A stretch of DNA of 64,000 nt from Paenalcaligenes niemegkensis (GTDB lineage Bacteria; Pseudomonadota; Gammaproteobacteria; Burkholderiales; Burkholderiaceae_B), in contig NZ_JAKGCT010000004.1 in assembly GCF_022230885.1 (NCBI RefSeq), positions 1,488,001 through 1,552,000 on the forward strand, given 5' to 3'. Made by a program: the position numbers and the translations under genes. Positions 36,336-47,216 of the stretch are shown here, piece by piece. The notes under the pieces were generated by a model. That model was not told the DNA's origin, ran no database searches, and saw only the letters and a list, made by a program, of their open reading frames with translations. The first letter of the stretch is position 1. Each line of letters starts with the position of its first letter.

Positions 36336-37976
36336 ATGCGAGAAATAGACTATCAGCACCTGACCATCGCCACGAGCGATGTACCAGCACAAACTGTCCG
36401 TCACCCTGTCGTGGTTGTCGGGGCTGGGCCCGTGGGCCTTAGCCTTGCCCTGGATCTGGGCCAGCGTGGTCAGAAAGTCCTTCTTTTAGACGATGACAAT
36501 GCCTTATCCACCGGCTCCCGAGCCATCTGCTTTGCCAAACGCACACTGGATATTTGGGATCGACTGGGCGTAGGACAGCGAATGGTCGACAAAGGTATCT
36601 CGTGGAATCGGGGCAAGGTCTTCTATAGAAACGAGGAGGTATGGAGCTTCGACTTACTTCCTGCTCCGGACCACCGGCGACCGGCTTTTATTAATTTGCA
36701 GCAGTATTACTGCGAGGGATTCCTCTACGAAGCAGCCCAGGCCCACCCCAATATTGAATTGCGTTTTTTGCATAAGGTGACACATGCCGAAGACCTGGAC
36801 GATGGAACGGTGGAACTGCAGGTGCATACACCCGAGGACTCCTATCGCCTTTACGCGGACTGGGTCGTAGCGTGCGACGGCTCACGCTCCACCTTAAGGC
36901 AGATTCGAGGCCATGAAAGCAAAGGGCAAACCTTTAAAGACAGGTTCCTTATTGCCGACGTTCGAATGGCCGCCTCCTTTCCGTGTGAACGCTGGTTTTG
37001 GTTTGACCCGCCATTTCATCCGCAGCAGTCCGTACTCTTGCACAGCCAGCCTGACAATGTGTGGCGCATTGATTTTCAGCTGGGATGGGACGCTGACCCT
37101 AAAGAAGAAGTAAAAGCCGACAAGGTTCGCACCAGGGTCCAGGCTTTGCTAGGCAATGATATCGAGTTCGAAATAGAATGGGCCAGCGTCTATACCTTTG
37201 CTTGCGAGCGCATGGAAAAATTTCGCGACAAGGCTGTATTTTTCGCTGGTGATGCTGCGCATCGGGTTTCACCTTTCGGTGCCAGGGGAGCAAACAGCGG
37301 GATACAGGACGCCGACAATCTGGCGTGGAAACTAGATAAGGTGTTACGCGGACAGGCCTCTGACGCCCTGCTGGACACCTATCACGATGAACGCAGCTTG
37401 GCTGCCGATGAGAACCTGCGCCACTCCACGAGATCCACTGATTTCATCACGCCTAAAAGTGAAATCAGCTTGCTGTTCAGAAACCTCGTACTGGAGTTGG
37501 CGAAAGAGCATTCTTTTGCCCGGGCTCTGGTTAATAGCGGGCGCCTATCCAATCCTTCGACCTATGCAGAAAGTCCACTCAACACCCCTGACAGCGATGT
37601 CTTTAAGGGCGAGCTTCAGCTAGGCGGCTGTGCGGTCGACGCCCCCTTGCTCCACGCACAACAAGACACCTGGCTGCTCAGCACCCTGGGCAATGATTTC
37701 AGCCTGCTGATCTACGAACCCTCACACCCCACTCATTATCATGCCGCTTTGGTGAATAGTATTAACTGCCCTTTACAGGTAGTGATTATCAGTAGCGACG
37801 ACAGCAATCCTGACGTGTATGGTGACTATAAAGGCCACTTTAAAGATCGTTTTGATGCTACAGCGGACAGTTGTTATTTACTTCGTCCGGATCACCACCT
37901 TTGCGCTCGCTGGCGTACATTTGATGCCAAAAAAGTTGCTGATGCCTTAGACCGCGCATGCGCTTACCTACATTGA
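36336..37976 (+). CDS. FAD-dependent aromatic hydroxylase, MhaA/MhpA-like
   Basis: A flavoprotein monooxygenase of about 546 residues. Seen: VVVVGAGPVGLSLALDLGQRG (FAD GxGxxG) just after residue 20, ACDGSRSTLR (DG motif), and VFFAGDAAHRVSPFGARGAN (GD motif), with a C-terminal thioredoxin-like region. The start at 36336 follows GGAGG; an earlier in-frame ATG at 36282 overlaps the preceding gene. Next to a DUF2783 gene and hmgA, it may be the flavin component of a 3-hydroxyphenylacetate 6-hydroxylase (MhaA in Pseudomonas putida U) that produces homogentisate. Specificity is inferred from context. Confidence 0.85.
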   Translation: MREIDYQHLTIATSDVPAQTVRHPVVVVGAGPVGLSLALDLGQRGQKVLLLDDDNALSTGSRAICFAKRTLDIWDRLGVGQRMVDKGISWNRGKVFYRNEEVWSFDLLPAPDHRRPAFINLQQYYCEGFLYEAAQAHPNIELRFLHKVTHAEDLDDGTVELQVHTPEDSYRLYADWVVACDGSRSTLRQIRGHESKGQTFKDRFLIADVRMAASFPCERWFWFDPPFHPQQSVLLHSQPDNVWRIDFQLGWDADPKEEVKADKVRTRVQALLGNDIEFEIEWASVYTFACERMEKFRDKAVFFAGDAAHRVSPFGARGANSGIQDADNLAWKLDKVLRGQASDALLDTYHDERSLAADENLRHSTRSTDFITPKSEISLLFRNLVLELAKEHSFARALVNSGRLSNPSTYAESPLNTPDSDVFKGELQLGGCAVDAPLLHAQQDTWLLSTLGNDFSLLIYEPSHPTHYHAALVNSINCPLQVVIISSDDSNPDVYGDYKGHFKDRFDATADSCYLLRPDHHLCARWRTFDAKKVADALDRACAYLH

Positions 37977-37986
37977 GAGACACATC

Positions 37987-38217
37987 ATGGCTATGCTAGA
38001 TACTCAATCACGCTTTGAGCATCCTGACGACTTTTATGAGTTATTGATTGATGCGCATCGCGATCTCAGTACGGAACAGAGCCATGCTCTCAACGCAGCC
38101 CTCGTATTATTGTTAAGCAATCATATTGGCGATTGCTCTGTGTTCCGGCAAGCCGTCGTGGCTGCACGCAACGTCACCCTGAAGCATCTCCAGTCACCCC
38201 CTGAGCTGACGAGGTAA
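37987..38217 (+). CDS. DUF2783 small protein, MhaB-like candidate
   Basis: 76 residues, all-helical by composition: FEHPDDFYELLIDAHRDLST, then LNAALVLLLSNHIGD. It matches the small DUF2783 proteins found beside FAD monooxygenases and homogentisate genes. The Pseudomonas mhaB product is a small coupling protein in the same position, so an auxiliary role for the upstream hydroxylase is likely. 10 bp after the hydroxylase and 3 bp before hmgA. Confidence 0.75.
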   Translation: MAMLDTQSRFEHPDDFYELLIDAHRDLSTEQSHALNAALVLLLSNHIGDCSVFRQAVVAARNVTLKHLQSPPELTR

Positions 38218-38220
38218 ATC

Positions 38221-39522
38221 ATGACGGCTTTGACCTATCAATCAGGATTCGGCAACAGCTTCTCTACCGAAGCCTTGGCCGGAGCATTGCCCCAAGCCCG
38301 GAACTCACCCCAAAAATGTCCTTACGGCCTCTATGCCGAACAGCTGTCGGGCACCGCTTTTACCCTGAGCCGCGACGAAAACAAACGCAGCTGGTTATAC
38401 AGAATTCGTCCCGCAGCGCTTCAGCCCGCCTTTACTCCATCCAACGTCGCTCCACTCTGGACTCATGAGTTCGGCCGGGGACCTGTGTCGCCGAACCGCT
38501 TTAGATGGAACCCTTTGCCTATTCCTGAATTCGCCAGCATCGATTTTATTCAAGGCATGCAAACCTGGGCGGGCAACGGGCATTGCGATGATCACAGCGG
38601 CATCAGTATCAATCTCTACGCGGCAAATGTTTCCATGGACCGGCGTGTCTTCTATAACGCTGATGCGGAAATGCTGATCGTCCCGCAGGAGGGCCGTCTG
38701 CGTTTTCTCACAGAACTTGGAATCCTGGAAGTAGAACCACAGGAAATCATCGTCATGCCCAGGGGCATACGCTTTAAAGTCGAGCTGATGGACTCAGGAG
38801 CCCGGGGATACCTGCTCGAAAACTATGGACGTTCGTTGCGCCTGCCCGAGTTAGGCCCCATAGGCTCAAATGGGCTGGCCAATGCGCGCGACTTCAAGAC
38901 CCCTGTGGCCTGGTTTGAAGAAAAAGAAGAAACGCACGAACTGATTGCAAAATTTACCGGAGGCTTCTGGACCACCACCCTGGGTCATTCCCCACTGGAC
39001 GTGGTGGCCTGGCATGGTACGCATGCCCCCTACAAATATGATCTGCGAAACTTTAACGCCATTGGCTCGATTAGCTATGATCATCCAGACCCTTGCATTT
39101 TTACCGTGCTGACTGCTCCTTCTGAGATCACTGGGGCAGCCAATATAGACTTTGCTATTTTTCCACCTCGCGTCCTGGCAATGGAAAACACATTCAGACC
39201 TCCCTGGTTCCACCGAAATGTAGCAGGCGAGTTCATGGGATTGATCCATGGCCTTTATGACGCCAAGGCAGACGGCTTTATCCCTGGTGGCTCTAGTCTG
39301 CATAACCCCATGAGCCCCCATGGTCCTGATTCGGCCACCTTCAGCAAAGCCAGCAATGCCGACTTAAGCCAGGTTGACTACGTACGTAGCACCATGGCTT
39401 TTATGTTTGAAAGTCGCCGCGCTATCCGTCCTACCAGTTTGGCCATGCAATCCGACTCCTTGCAAAGACACTACGACGATGCCTGGTCTGGTTTGCAGAA
39501 AAACTTCGTTAATGACCTCTAG
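38221..39522 (+). CDS. hmgA: homogentisate 1,2-dioxygenase
   Basis: Fe(II) ring-cleaving dioxygenase producing maleylacetoacetate. Seen: [20 protein letters not shown] at the N-terminus, [16 protein letters not shown], and the iron-site region [18 protein letters not shown] with His and Glu ligands. The further motif [12 protein letters not shown] follows. 433 residues, full length. The next gene, fahA, completes the end of the pathway. A maleylacetoacetate isomerase is not seen in the window. Confidence 0.96.
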   Translation: MTALTYQSGFGNSFSTEALAGALPQARNSPQKCPYGLYAEQLSGTAFTLSRDENKRSWLYRIRPAALQPAFTPSNVAPLWTHEFGRGPVSPNRFRWNPLPIPEFASIDFIQGMQTWAGNGHCDDHSGISINLYAANVSMDRRVFYNADAEMLIVPQEGRLRFLTELGILEVEPQEIIVMPRGIRFKVELMDSGARGYLLENYGRSLRLPELGPIGSNGLANARDFKTPVAWFEEKEETHELIAKFTGGFWTTTLGHSPLDVVAWHGTHAPYKYDLRNFNAIGSISYDHPDPCIFTVLTAPSEITGAANIDFAIFPPRVLAMENTFRPPWFHRNVAGEFMGLIHGLYDAKADGFIPGGSSLHNPMSPHGPDSATFSKASNADLSQVDYVRSTMAFMFESRRAIRPTSLAMQSDSLQRHYDDAWSGLQKNFVNDL

Positions 39523-39530
39523 GTGATGTG

Positions 39531-40835
39531 ATGAATCAGTTAAATGCTACGCATGATCCCGCCCTTAAAAGCTGGGTAGTCAGTGCCAACCAGCCCGATA
39601 CCGATTTTCCTATACAAAACCTTCCTTATGCCGTGTTTGCGTCTAAAGATGCCGCCCATGACTTTCGTGTAGGGGTGGGGATTGGAGACCAGATTCTGGA
39701 TCTGAGAGCCCTGGCCTCGCTGGCGCCATTCAAAGGCGAAGCGGCTCAGGCGCTCAGTGCCTGCAAATACAACAATCTGAATGCCCTGATGGCTTTGAAT
39801 ACGAGCTTATGGAGCGCCTTGCGATCAGAGTTGTCACAGTCCCTGGCCCGGGGCTCCAGCCGTAAAGAGCTGCTGCAGCAATTATTACTGCCACAGTCTG
39901 ACGCCATATACGGACTGCCTGCCCAGATCGGCGATTACACCGACTTTTATATTTCCTTGCACCATGCCAGCGCAGTAGGAAAGCAATTTCGCCCGGACAA
40001 CCCTCTGCTGCCCAACTACAAATGGGTTCCTATTGGCTATCATGGTCGTGCCTCAAGCATCAATGTAAGCGGGCACAGCTTCACACGGCCAATGGGACAA
40101 ATGCGCCCGGAGGCTGAGGGGGCGGAACCCAGAGTCGGCCCCTGCGAACGCCTCGACTATGAGCTCGAACTTGGCATCTTTATTGGTAATGGCAACCCAC
40201 AAGGCAGACGCATTCCCATTGAAGATGCCGAGAGTCATATATTTGGTCTATGTTTACTTAATGATTGGTCAGCGCGCGATATACAAGCCTGGGAGTATCA
40301 GCCTCTAGGCCCTTTCCTGGCAAAGAATTTTGCTTCTACCATCTCGCCCTGGGTGATCAGCTATGAAGCCTTGCTGCCGTTTCGAATTCCATACGAGCGC
40401 TCGCCTTCCGATCCTCAGCCCCTTCCTTATCTCAGCAGTGAAACGGCCAGCGCCCTGGATATCAAACTGGAGGTCTGGTTAAGCACTGAGCAATCTCGCG
40501 CCCGGGGGCTGGAGCCTGCCTACCTGGCCAGCTCCAATTTTAAAGATGCCTACTGGAATATTGCTCAGCTGATTTCCCATCACACGATTAACGGCTGCAA
40601 TTTGCGGGCGGGCGATTTGCTGGGAACCGGCACGCTATCTGGTCCCGAAAGCGGACAGGAGGGGTCATTGCTGGAAATGACGAAGGGTGGAAATCAGGCA
40701 CTACACTTGCCGTGGGGCGAAGAACGACGCTTTCTTGAGGATGGAGATGAAGTGATCTTCAAGGCAAGCTGCCAAAAAGACCACTACCCTCGCATCGGCT
40801 TTGGTAAGTGTAGAGCCACTGTTATGCCGACTTAG
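39531..40835 (+). CDS. fahA: fumarylacetoacetase
   Basis: Hydrolyses fumarylacetoacetate to fumarate and acetoacetate. Seen: GDYTDFYISLHHAS (metal-binding Asp and catalytic His), PIGYHGRASS, RLDYELELGIFIGNGN, LLNDWSARDIQAWEYQPLG, and GTGTLSGPESG. About 434 residues. ATG at 39531 is preferred over a GTG one codon earlier. Stops 4 bp inside the convergent FAD-linked oxidase gene. Confidence 0.95.
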   Translation: MNQLNATHDPALKSWVVSANQPDTDFPIQNLPYAVFASKDAAHDFRVGVGIGDQILDLRALASLAPFKGEAAQALSACKYNNLNALMALNTSLWSALRSELSQSLARGSSRKELLQQLLLPQSDAIYGLPAQIGDYTDFYISLHHASAVGKQFRPDNPLLPNYKWVPIGYHGRASSINVSGHSFTRPMGQMRPEAEGAEPRVGPCERLDYELELGIFIGNGNPQGRRIPIEDAESHIFGLCLLNDWSARDIQAWEYQPLGPFLAKNFASTISPWVISYEALLPFRIPYERSPSDPQPLPYLSSETASALDIKLEVWLSTEQSRARGLEPAYLASSNFKDAYWNIAQLISHHTINGCNLRAGDLLGTGTLSGPESGQEGSLLEMTKGGNQALHLPWGEERRFLEDGDEVIFKASCQKDHYPRIGFGKCRATVMPT

Positions 40836-42247
40836 ACGTTGAGAACTTTTCCTGGGTTAAACAAGTTTTGAGGGTCCAGGGCATGCTTGATGCTGTGCAT
40901 CAGAGAAAGCTCAACGGGGTCCTTGTAATCAATCAACAGATCCCGTTTTAGCTGTCCAACCCCGTGCTCAGCACTGATTGACCCCTGAAAGCGATGCACA
41001 CTGTCATGTACCAGCCTGTAGATTTCATCTTGCCGGGCCAAAAGCTCGTCTTCGTCGAACGCACTGCCACGCGCTACGTTGTAGTGCAGGTTTCCATCAC
41101 CCAGATGTCCAAAAATCACGTGCTCAATGCCAGAAAACCTGGCTTGCAGCAATGTGTTGGTAGTGGCCACGAACTCGGGAATAAGCGATACCGGTATAGA
41201 CACATCATGCTTGATGCTTTTGCCAAAGGCTTTTTCAGCCAGGGGGATACTTTCACGCAAATGCCACAACGCAAAGCTTTGAGCCACGCTCTCGGCGATG
41301 ACCGCATCTGCAACCAGCCCCTGCTCGATTGCCTCGCCCAAAACCGTTTCGAAACGCTCACGTGCATGAGATTCACTTTCGCTATCTGAGAGCTCCAGCA
41401 AGGCAAACCAAGGCAGCTCCGCGCTTTCACCTTCAAAAGGAAGGCGCTGCTCTGGGTAGCAACTTACCACGCCTTCAAGACAGTTTCGGGCAATTACCTC
41501 GAAACCAGTAAGCGCAGCACCGAACCCCTTACGCGCCATAGACAGCACGCCAACGGCATCCTCCATGGAGCTAAGCGCCAGCAGAGCCGTGCATTGGGCA
41601 ACAGGCAGGGGGTAGAGCTTGAGGGTAGCAGCCGTAATAATACCCAGGGAGCCTTCGCTTCCAATAAACAGATTCCGCAAATCGTAGCCCGTGTTATCTT
41701 TGCGCAAACCCCTCAGCCCATGCCATATTTGGCCATCGGCACAAACCACTTCTATACCCAGGCATAAATCGCGAGTGTTTCCGTAGCGCAGCACCTGTGT
41801 CCCCCCTGCGTTGGTGGCCAGGTTACCGCCTATCGTGCAACTGCCCTCTGCGGCAAGACTTAAGGGAAACAGGCGGTCGGCCTTGCTGGCCGCCTCTTGA
41901 ATAGACTGCAGGATACAACCGGCTTCGACGACCATGGTGTCGTTATCGGTATCAATAGTGCGAATTCGATTAAGCCGTGCCAGCGACAGAACGATGCTGT
42001 TTCCAGACTGGTCTGGGGTGGCACCGCCACATAAGCCTGTATTTCCCCCTTGCGGCACAATGGACACACTGTTCGCGCTGCACCATTGCACCACCCGGGC
42101 GACTTCCTGGGTATCCGCCGGACGCACAACCGCCCGAGCCGAGCCTTGGTATCGCCCACGCCAATCAGTCAGATAGGGCTCCATCGCCTGACCTGTCAAT
42201 ACATTCTCTGCACCAATAATTTCAACCAAGTCAGCAACTTCCACCAT
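40832..42247 (-). CDS. FAD-linked oxidase, D-2-hydroxyglutarate/glycolate dehydrogenase (GlcD)-like
   Basis: About 471 residues, vanillyl-alcohol-oxidase fold. Seen: the FAD site VPQGGNTGLCGGATP, EGSCTIGGNLATNAGGTQVL, FIGSEGSLGIITAATLKLYP, and the C-terminal metal/substrate motifs FGHLGDGNLHYN and ISAEHGVGQLK. Such proteins oxidise D-lactate, D-2-hydroxyglutarate or glycolate. No GlcE/GlcF partners are present, which favours a single-subunit D-2-hydroxyglutarate-type enzyme. ATG at 42247 (MVEVADLVEIIG) is the likely start; 42265 is also possible. Confidence 0.82.
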   Translation of the reverse strand: MVEVADLVEIIGAENVLTGQAMEPYLTDWRGRYQGSARAVVRPADTQEVARVVQWCSANSVSIVPQGGNTGLCGGATPDQSGNSIVLSLARLNRIRTIDTDNDTMVVEAGCILQSIQEAASKADRLFPLSLAAEGSCTIGGNLATNAGGTQVLRYGNTRDLCLGIEVVCADGQIWHGLRGLRKDNTGYDLRNLFIGSEGSLGIITAATLKLYPLPVAQCTALLALSSMEDAVGVLSMARKGFGAALTGFEVIARNCLEGVVSCYPEQRLPFEGESAELPWFALLELSDSESESHARERFETVLGEAIEQGLVADAVIAESVAQSFALWHLRESIPLAEKAFGKSIKHDVSIPVSLIPEFVATTNTLLQARFSGIEHVIFGHLGDGNLHYNVARGSAFDEDELLARQDEIYRLVHDSVHRFQGSISAEHGVGQLKRDLLIDYKDPVELSLMHSIKHALDPQNLFNPGKVLNV

Positions 42248-42362
42248 AAGAACCCTTAAAAACAAAATTAACCTGTCGCCTGCATGCGAACTTTAGCTTA
42301 AGCATACGCCTATAGGCGATAATGGAGAGCTTAACATTCCACCTTATAAGGAATTTTCTGCT

Positions 42363-43747
42363 ATGCCAACCCCGACTTTGCCCGAGGCCGTGTTTAAAGC
42401 GTACGACATACGCGGTATCGTGCCTGAACAGCTTAACCCTCGTTTTTCTTACTCCCTGGGCCAAGCCATAGGGATAGAGTCTGCCCGATTAGGCATTGAA
42501 ACGGTAGTGGTGGGTTACGATGGCAGACACAGCAGCCCACAGCTGGCCAAGTCCATGCACGAAGGCATCAACAGCGTGGGTGTTAACAGCATTGACCTGG
42601 GGCTGGTTCCTACACCACTGGTTTATTACGCTGCAAATATATTAAAAACCGGAACAGGCGTAGCCATTACGGGTAGCCACAACCCGCCACAATACAACGG
42701 TTTCAAAATGATGATCGACGGCAAAACCTTGCATGGCGACGACATCCAGCACATCAAGAAAACCATGCAAGGCAGCCTCACCGCAGTAGCTACGCCGGGC
42801 AAATGTCAAAAGCAAGAGCTAGTACCGCAATACATTCAGGAAATCTGCGAAAGCATCCACCTGGCGCGCCCCATGAAAATTGCCATCGACTGTGGTAATG
42901 GCGCAGGTGCCGTGCTGGCCAACGAGCTTTACACACAGCTGGGCTGCGATGTCGACATGCTGTTTGGTGATGTCGATGGCGACTTCCCCAATCATCACCC
43001 CGACCCTGCGGTTCCGGCCAACCTGGCGGACTTAATCGCGCATGTGCAGACAAGCGATTGCGAATTAGGCCTCGCTTTCGACGGCGATGCTGACCGCCTG
43101 GGTGTCGTGACACGCACGGGTAATATTATCTGGCCAGACCGGCAACTGGTGCTATATGCGCAAGACGTGCTTGAACGTGATCCCGGTGCCACCATCATCT
43201 ACGATGTGAAATGCAGCCGCCATGTAGGACTTGAAGTAAGAAAGGCCGGAGGCGTACCCCTGATGTGGCAAACTGGCCACTCATTGATCAAGGCCAAGCT
43301 GGCCGAGACCGGAGCCCCGCTGGCCGGCGAAATGAGCGGTCATATTTTTTCAAAGAACGCTGGTATGGCTTTGATGACGGCTTATATACAGGGGTGCGCT
43401 TGCTCGAGATACTCTCAAGGCACTCTGACCCTTCGTCAATATTGGACGCCTTGCCCCAGGACCTGTCTACACCCGAACTTAAGCTAGAGATGAACGAAGG
43501 CGAACCCCATGCGTTTGTCGCTCAGCTTCAAAAACTGGACGCATTCGCCACGGCAAGCAGCCGAATTACTATAGACGGCATTCGGGCCGAATACGAGGAT
43601 GGCTTCGGACTGGCGCGCGCATCAAACACCACGCCGGTTGTAGTGCTTCGTTTTGAAGCACAAACCGAAGCGGCCTTACATCGTATTCAAAGTGAGTTCC
43701 GCGACGCCATCCATCAGTTAAGACCTGAGATGGCCCTTCCTTTTTAA
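42363..43747 (+). CDS. phosphomannomutase/phosphoglucomutase (frame broken at a T6 run)
   Basis: AlgC/CpsG-type mutase of about 461 residues. Seen: VFKAYDIRGIVPEQL, the phosphoserine loop TGSHNPPQYNGFKM, the metal loop FDGDADRLG, and the C-terminal [20 protein letters not shown] once the break is repaired. The frame is lost at TTTTTT (43345-43350); one more T joins 42363-43487 to 43265-43747. It interconverts Man-6-P/Man-1-P or Glc-6-P/Glc-1-P, supplying precursors for NDP-sugars of the two glycan loci. Convergent with the next gene (1 bp apart). Confidence 0.92.
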
Positions 43748-43748
43748 A

Positions 43749-46057
43749 TCAGGCCTGGCGGGCTAACAGCTCATAGAGTTCAATGTGTTGCCGGACAATT
43801 TTTTTAATATCAAAGGCCTGTTCGGCCAATAGCCGGCCTGCAGCACCGAACTCAGCCCGCAGTGTCTGATCATCAGCGAGCCGCTGCACCGCCTCAGCCA
43901 AGGCGGTGGCGTCTTTAGCCGGCACGAGCAAGCCAGAACGATTGGGATCAATGGCATCGCGGCAACCCGGCACATCGGTAGTAACTACAGCCACACCTGC
44001 CGCTGCTGCCTCGACTAAAGACTTAGGCAGCCCCTCACGATACGAAGGCAATACGGCGATATGAGACTGCGCGTACAAACCAGCCACATCGTCAACCTCA
44101 CCCAGCCACTCGACGAAGCCCTGATCATGCCAGCTTTGAATTTGCTCAGTACTGATGCTTGCAGGGTTACCCGGATCCGGGCTACCTGCAATACGCCACA
44201 CAATACCGCTCAGGTGCCCCGAACTTAAGCGGGCGGCCTGCACAAACTCACGCACCCCTTTGTCGACCAGCAACCTGGACACCATCAGCGCTACGACCGG
44301 TGGCGCAGGCGCGGTATTTCCCCAGAGAATTGCTCCAGGACTACCCCCGACCCCCGAATCACAACAGCTTGATCCGGCCTGACAACTTTGGCGGCAATCA
44401 GTACATCACGATCGCTGGTGTTCTGAAAAATGACGCGGCTGTTCTTATGGCCCAGGGCCAAACGATATAAGCGTATCGCCGCAGTGCGCATAAACCCCGA
44501 ATTTTCGCTGGTAAAGATATACCCCAGACCAGATATCGCCGCCAGAAAGCCCGGCACTTTTGCCAGGCGGGCCGCAATCCCGCCATAAAGCACCGGCTTG
44601 ATGGTGACGGCATGGACTATAGAAGGCGATACCGCTTTGAATAACCGGTAAAGCGCCCACAAGGTCTTAAGCTCTTGTGCAGGATTTTTTCCGCTGCGTG
44701 TCATGGGTATGACATGATGTATCAGCCCCAGATCCCGAATTTGCCTGACAGTCTCGCCCGCCATGGTTGCCACATGCACCTCATAGCCCTGCTGCTTGGC
44801 CTCAAGCGCAATACCGACTCGATGCGATAAGAAGAAGGCCGGATTGTTGACCACTATCATCAGGCGCCTGTCCCGACTCGAGAGCGCCGCAATAGGCACT
44901 ACATCGGCTTTTTCTTCAAAACGCCAAAAGCGTTCGTAGTTAGACACCATTGACGATAAGCTAAACAGGCGCACCACCCGCTCACGCCCTTTACGCCTAC
45001 GTTCGACGTCAGCCGGGCCATGCAGCTCGTCAAGAACCGACAACACGCCTTGCGCTAACGCTCCCGCATTACGCGGAGGAACCACAACCCCTTGCTCTCC
45101 GACAATCAGGGCCGCGTCACCCACGTCGGTCACAACACAAGCCACCTCGGTGGCCATGGCTTCACAGACCACATTAGGAAAGCCCTCGGCATTGCTCGAC
45201 AGCACATGCACATCAAGTGCCGTCATGATGCGTGGCACGTCATCGCGACGGCCCAGCAAAATCACGTTTCGGCCCAGGCCGAAGCGCTCGATTATCTCCA
45301 TGAGCGCCGTATTCGTGTGATCGAGCCCCTGCCCTACCAATACGCATTGCACCTCGGGGTAGCGTTTAACAACCTGAGCCAAGGCTCCGAGTAGGTTGGT
45401 GTGGTCCTTTAAGGGATTCCACCGGGCGATAGCGCCGATCAGCATGGTGTGTTCAGAGACTCCGAGTTCTTCGCGTACGCTGGCTCTTATCTCTGCATCC
45501 GCATGCCAGTGACTAAAGTCGTAACCATTGGGTATGACCTTGAATTTACTGGCGTCATAACCCCATTGCTTATGCCGGCGCGCTGCGTTTTCAGCACAAG
45601 AGACAATTTTTCTTGGAACCCAGCGCGATAATCGGGCACAAGTCCACGCCACTACTCGAGACTTTAAACTGCTGCGGTGCAAATTTTCGCCAGAATTTCT
45701 GATGCACCACACCACATTTTTCACACCAGCGAGGCGAGCCATGATCCCTCCGACCAAATCAGAGTGATACATCCATGTTTGCACTACATCCGGACTAAGC
45801 TGCTTGAGCAGGCGTCTAAGCCTGAACAAACCGCTCACAAAAGCCAAAGGGCCTTTCATCTTCAAGCAGTGCAAGGGCACACCGGCAAGCTCAAGCTTAG
45901 GCCCGAACACGTCAGCATCACCCAATGAAATAACAATATTTCTATTATGCTGAGTCGGCGCCGTCACCAGTCGGTACAACACCGTTTCGGCACCGCCCTG
46001 CCCTAAGCCGGAAATAATATGTACAACCGTTAATGGTGGTAAGTCATTCTCGTGCAT
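43749..46057 (-). CDS. two GT4 glycosyltransferase domains in one frame (second domain broken at a C4 run)
   Basis: As given, one frame encodes two GT4 enzymes. Domain 1 (about residues 1-385): TVVHIISGLGQGGAETVLYR, VIPNGYDFSHW, VLVGQGLDHTNTALMEIIER, SSNAEGFPNVVCEAMATEVA. Domain 2 begins around RRLMIVVNNPAFFLSHRVGI and its C-terminal half is 43749-44285 (MVSRLLVDKGVREFVQAARL, SYREGLPKSLVEAAAAGVAV). The break is at CCCC (44320-44323); one more G on the coding strand gives FSGGNTAPAPPVVALMVSRL. I cannot tell a true fusion from two genes whose separating stop was lost by a further slip; an ATG at MIVVNN could start gene 2. Starts TAATG after the upstream GT4. Confidence 0.78.
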
Positions 46058-47187
46058 TATGGCTCCTGCAAGGGTGACGATGACTCCACACCCACTTCTT
46101 TGAATACATGGTCCCACTGAGCTAAAACGGCAGGTACCGCATAGCGCGATCGTACTGACAAGGCTGCCCGCTGCCCCATGGCCCCACGCAAGCGCGCATC
46201 GTCCATCAGCTCGGCCAGCGCATTCGTCATCGCCACAGGATCACGGGGAGGGATAAGCTTTGCATCCCGTCCTTGCTGCGTGATTTCAGCCGGCCCGCTA
46301 GGACAATCCACGGCCACACAAGCCAGGCCCAACGCCATGGCTTCAAGCAAGGCGTTTGGAAACCCCTCGTAATGAGAGCTGAGCACAAATAATTGGGCCT
46401 GGTTGAGTTCTCGCCAAGGCTCTTCGGTACGTCCTACCAGATGGATACGGTCTTTTAAGCCTACCAGCTCGGCTTTCTTCTCAAGTTCAGCCCGCAACGG
46501 ACCTTCACCATAAATATATAGCTGCCACTGCAGCCGCGTTAAGGCGACCTCGGCAAAAGCAGATATCAGTTCACTGAACCCCTTGGCCGGAACCAGCCTG
46601 CCCATTGCAACAACCCGTGGCTCAGTCTCGTGCTCTACCGACACTGTACGCTCGACTTGCAGCAACTGACCTGGCAAAGGATTGGCTAATACCGCCAATG
46701 GCCCCAATGACGGCTCCTGAAGAGCAAAGCCCTTGGCGCTGTCCTCAGTTTGCAAGGCCACCTTTGCGGCCCAGCCATAGGTCTTGCTGCGCAGCCATCG
46801 CAAGACCCGACCTGCGCTTTTGCTATACATAGGATTCGTACGCTCACACACAACAATAGGGATCTCAATCCCTCGAAGCGCAATTAAAACCATGACATTC
46901 ACATTCGTCAAAAACGAAACCACTACATCGGGCTGCTCTTTCCTGACCATCTGCCGTATCGCCAGCCACTTGCGCAGAGGCTTGGGCCATGGCAAGGCCG
47001 GCAGCACTGTATGCAGCCAGCGCACCCTTACCTGCTCATCAATAGGATAGAAACTGGAAGCCGAAGCCAAATGAGTAGGCACGAGCACCACTTCTTCACC
47101 CCGCTCGGCCCAGGCGTTGGCCAGCGTTGCCGCCACTCGCTCGGCACCTCCGGCATTCATGGAGCCTACGAAAAAGACTATTTTCAT
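46057..47187 (-). CDS. glycosyltransferase family 4
   Basis: A 376-residue GT4. Seen: IVFFVGSMNAGGAERVAATL (the GGAER loop), CERTNPMYSK, AMGRLVPAKGFSELISAF, IYGEGPLRAELEKKAELVGL, and SSHYEGFPNALLEAMALGLA, the retaining-GT4 E-x7-E donor site, followed by CPSGPAEI. No frame break. Its stop and the next start share TAATG. The CPSGP motif near the donor site occurs in GalNAc-alpha-GalNAc-type transferases (PglH/PglJ group), which fits the GalNAc-type sugars predicted for this locus, but this is inference. Confidence 0.88.
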   Translation of the reverse strand: MKIVFFVGSMNAGGAERVAATLANAWAERGEEVVLVPTHLASASSFYPIDEQVRVRWLHTVLPALPWPKPLRKWLAIRQMVRKEQPDVVVSFLTNVNVMVLIALRGIEIPIVVCERTNPMYSKSAGRVLRWLRSKTYGWAAKVALQTEDSAKGFALQEPSLGPLAVLANPLPGQLLQVERTVSVEHETEPRVVAMGRLVPAKGFSELISAFAEVALTRLQWQLYIYGEGPLRAELEKKAELVGLKDRIHLVGRTEEPWRELNQAQLFVLSSHYEGFPNALLEAMALGLACVAVDCPSGPAEITQQGRDAKLIPPRDPVAMTNALAELMDDARLRGAMGQRAALSVRSRYAVPAVLAQWDHVFKEVGVESSSPLQEP

Positions 47188-47216
47188 ATGCTACGACCTC
47201 TGGTCAGTTAAGTGCA

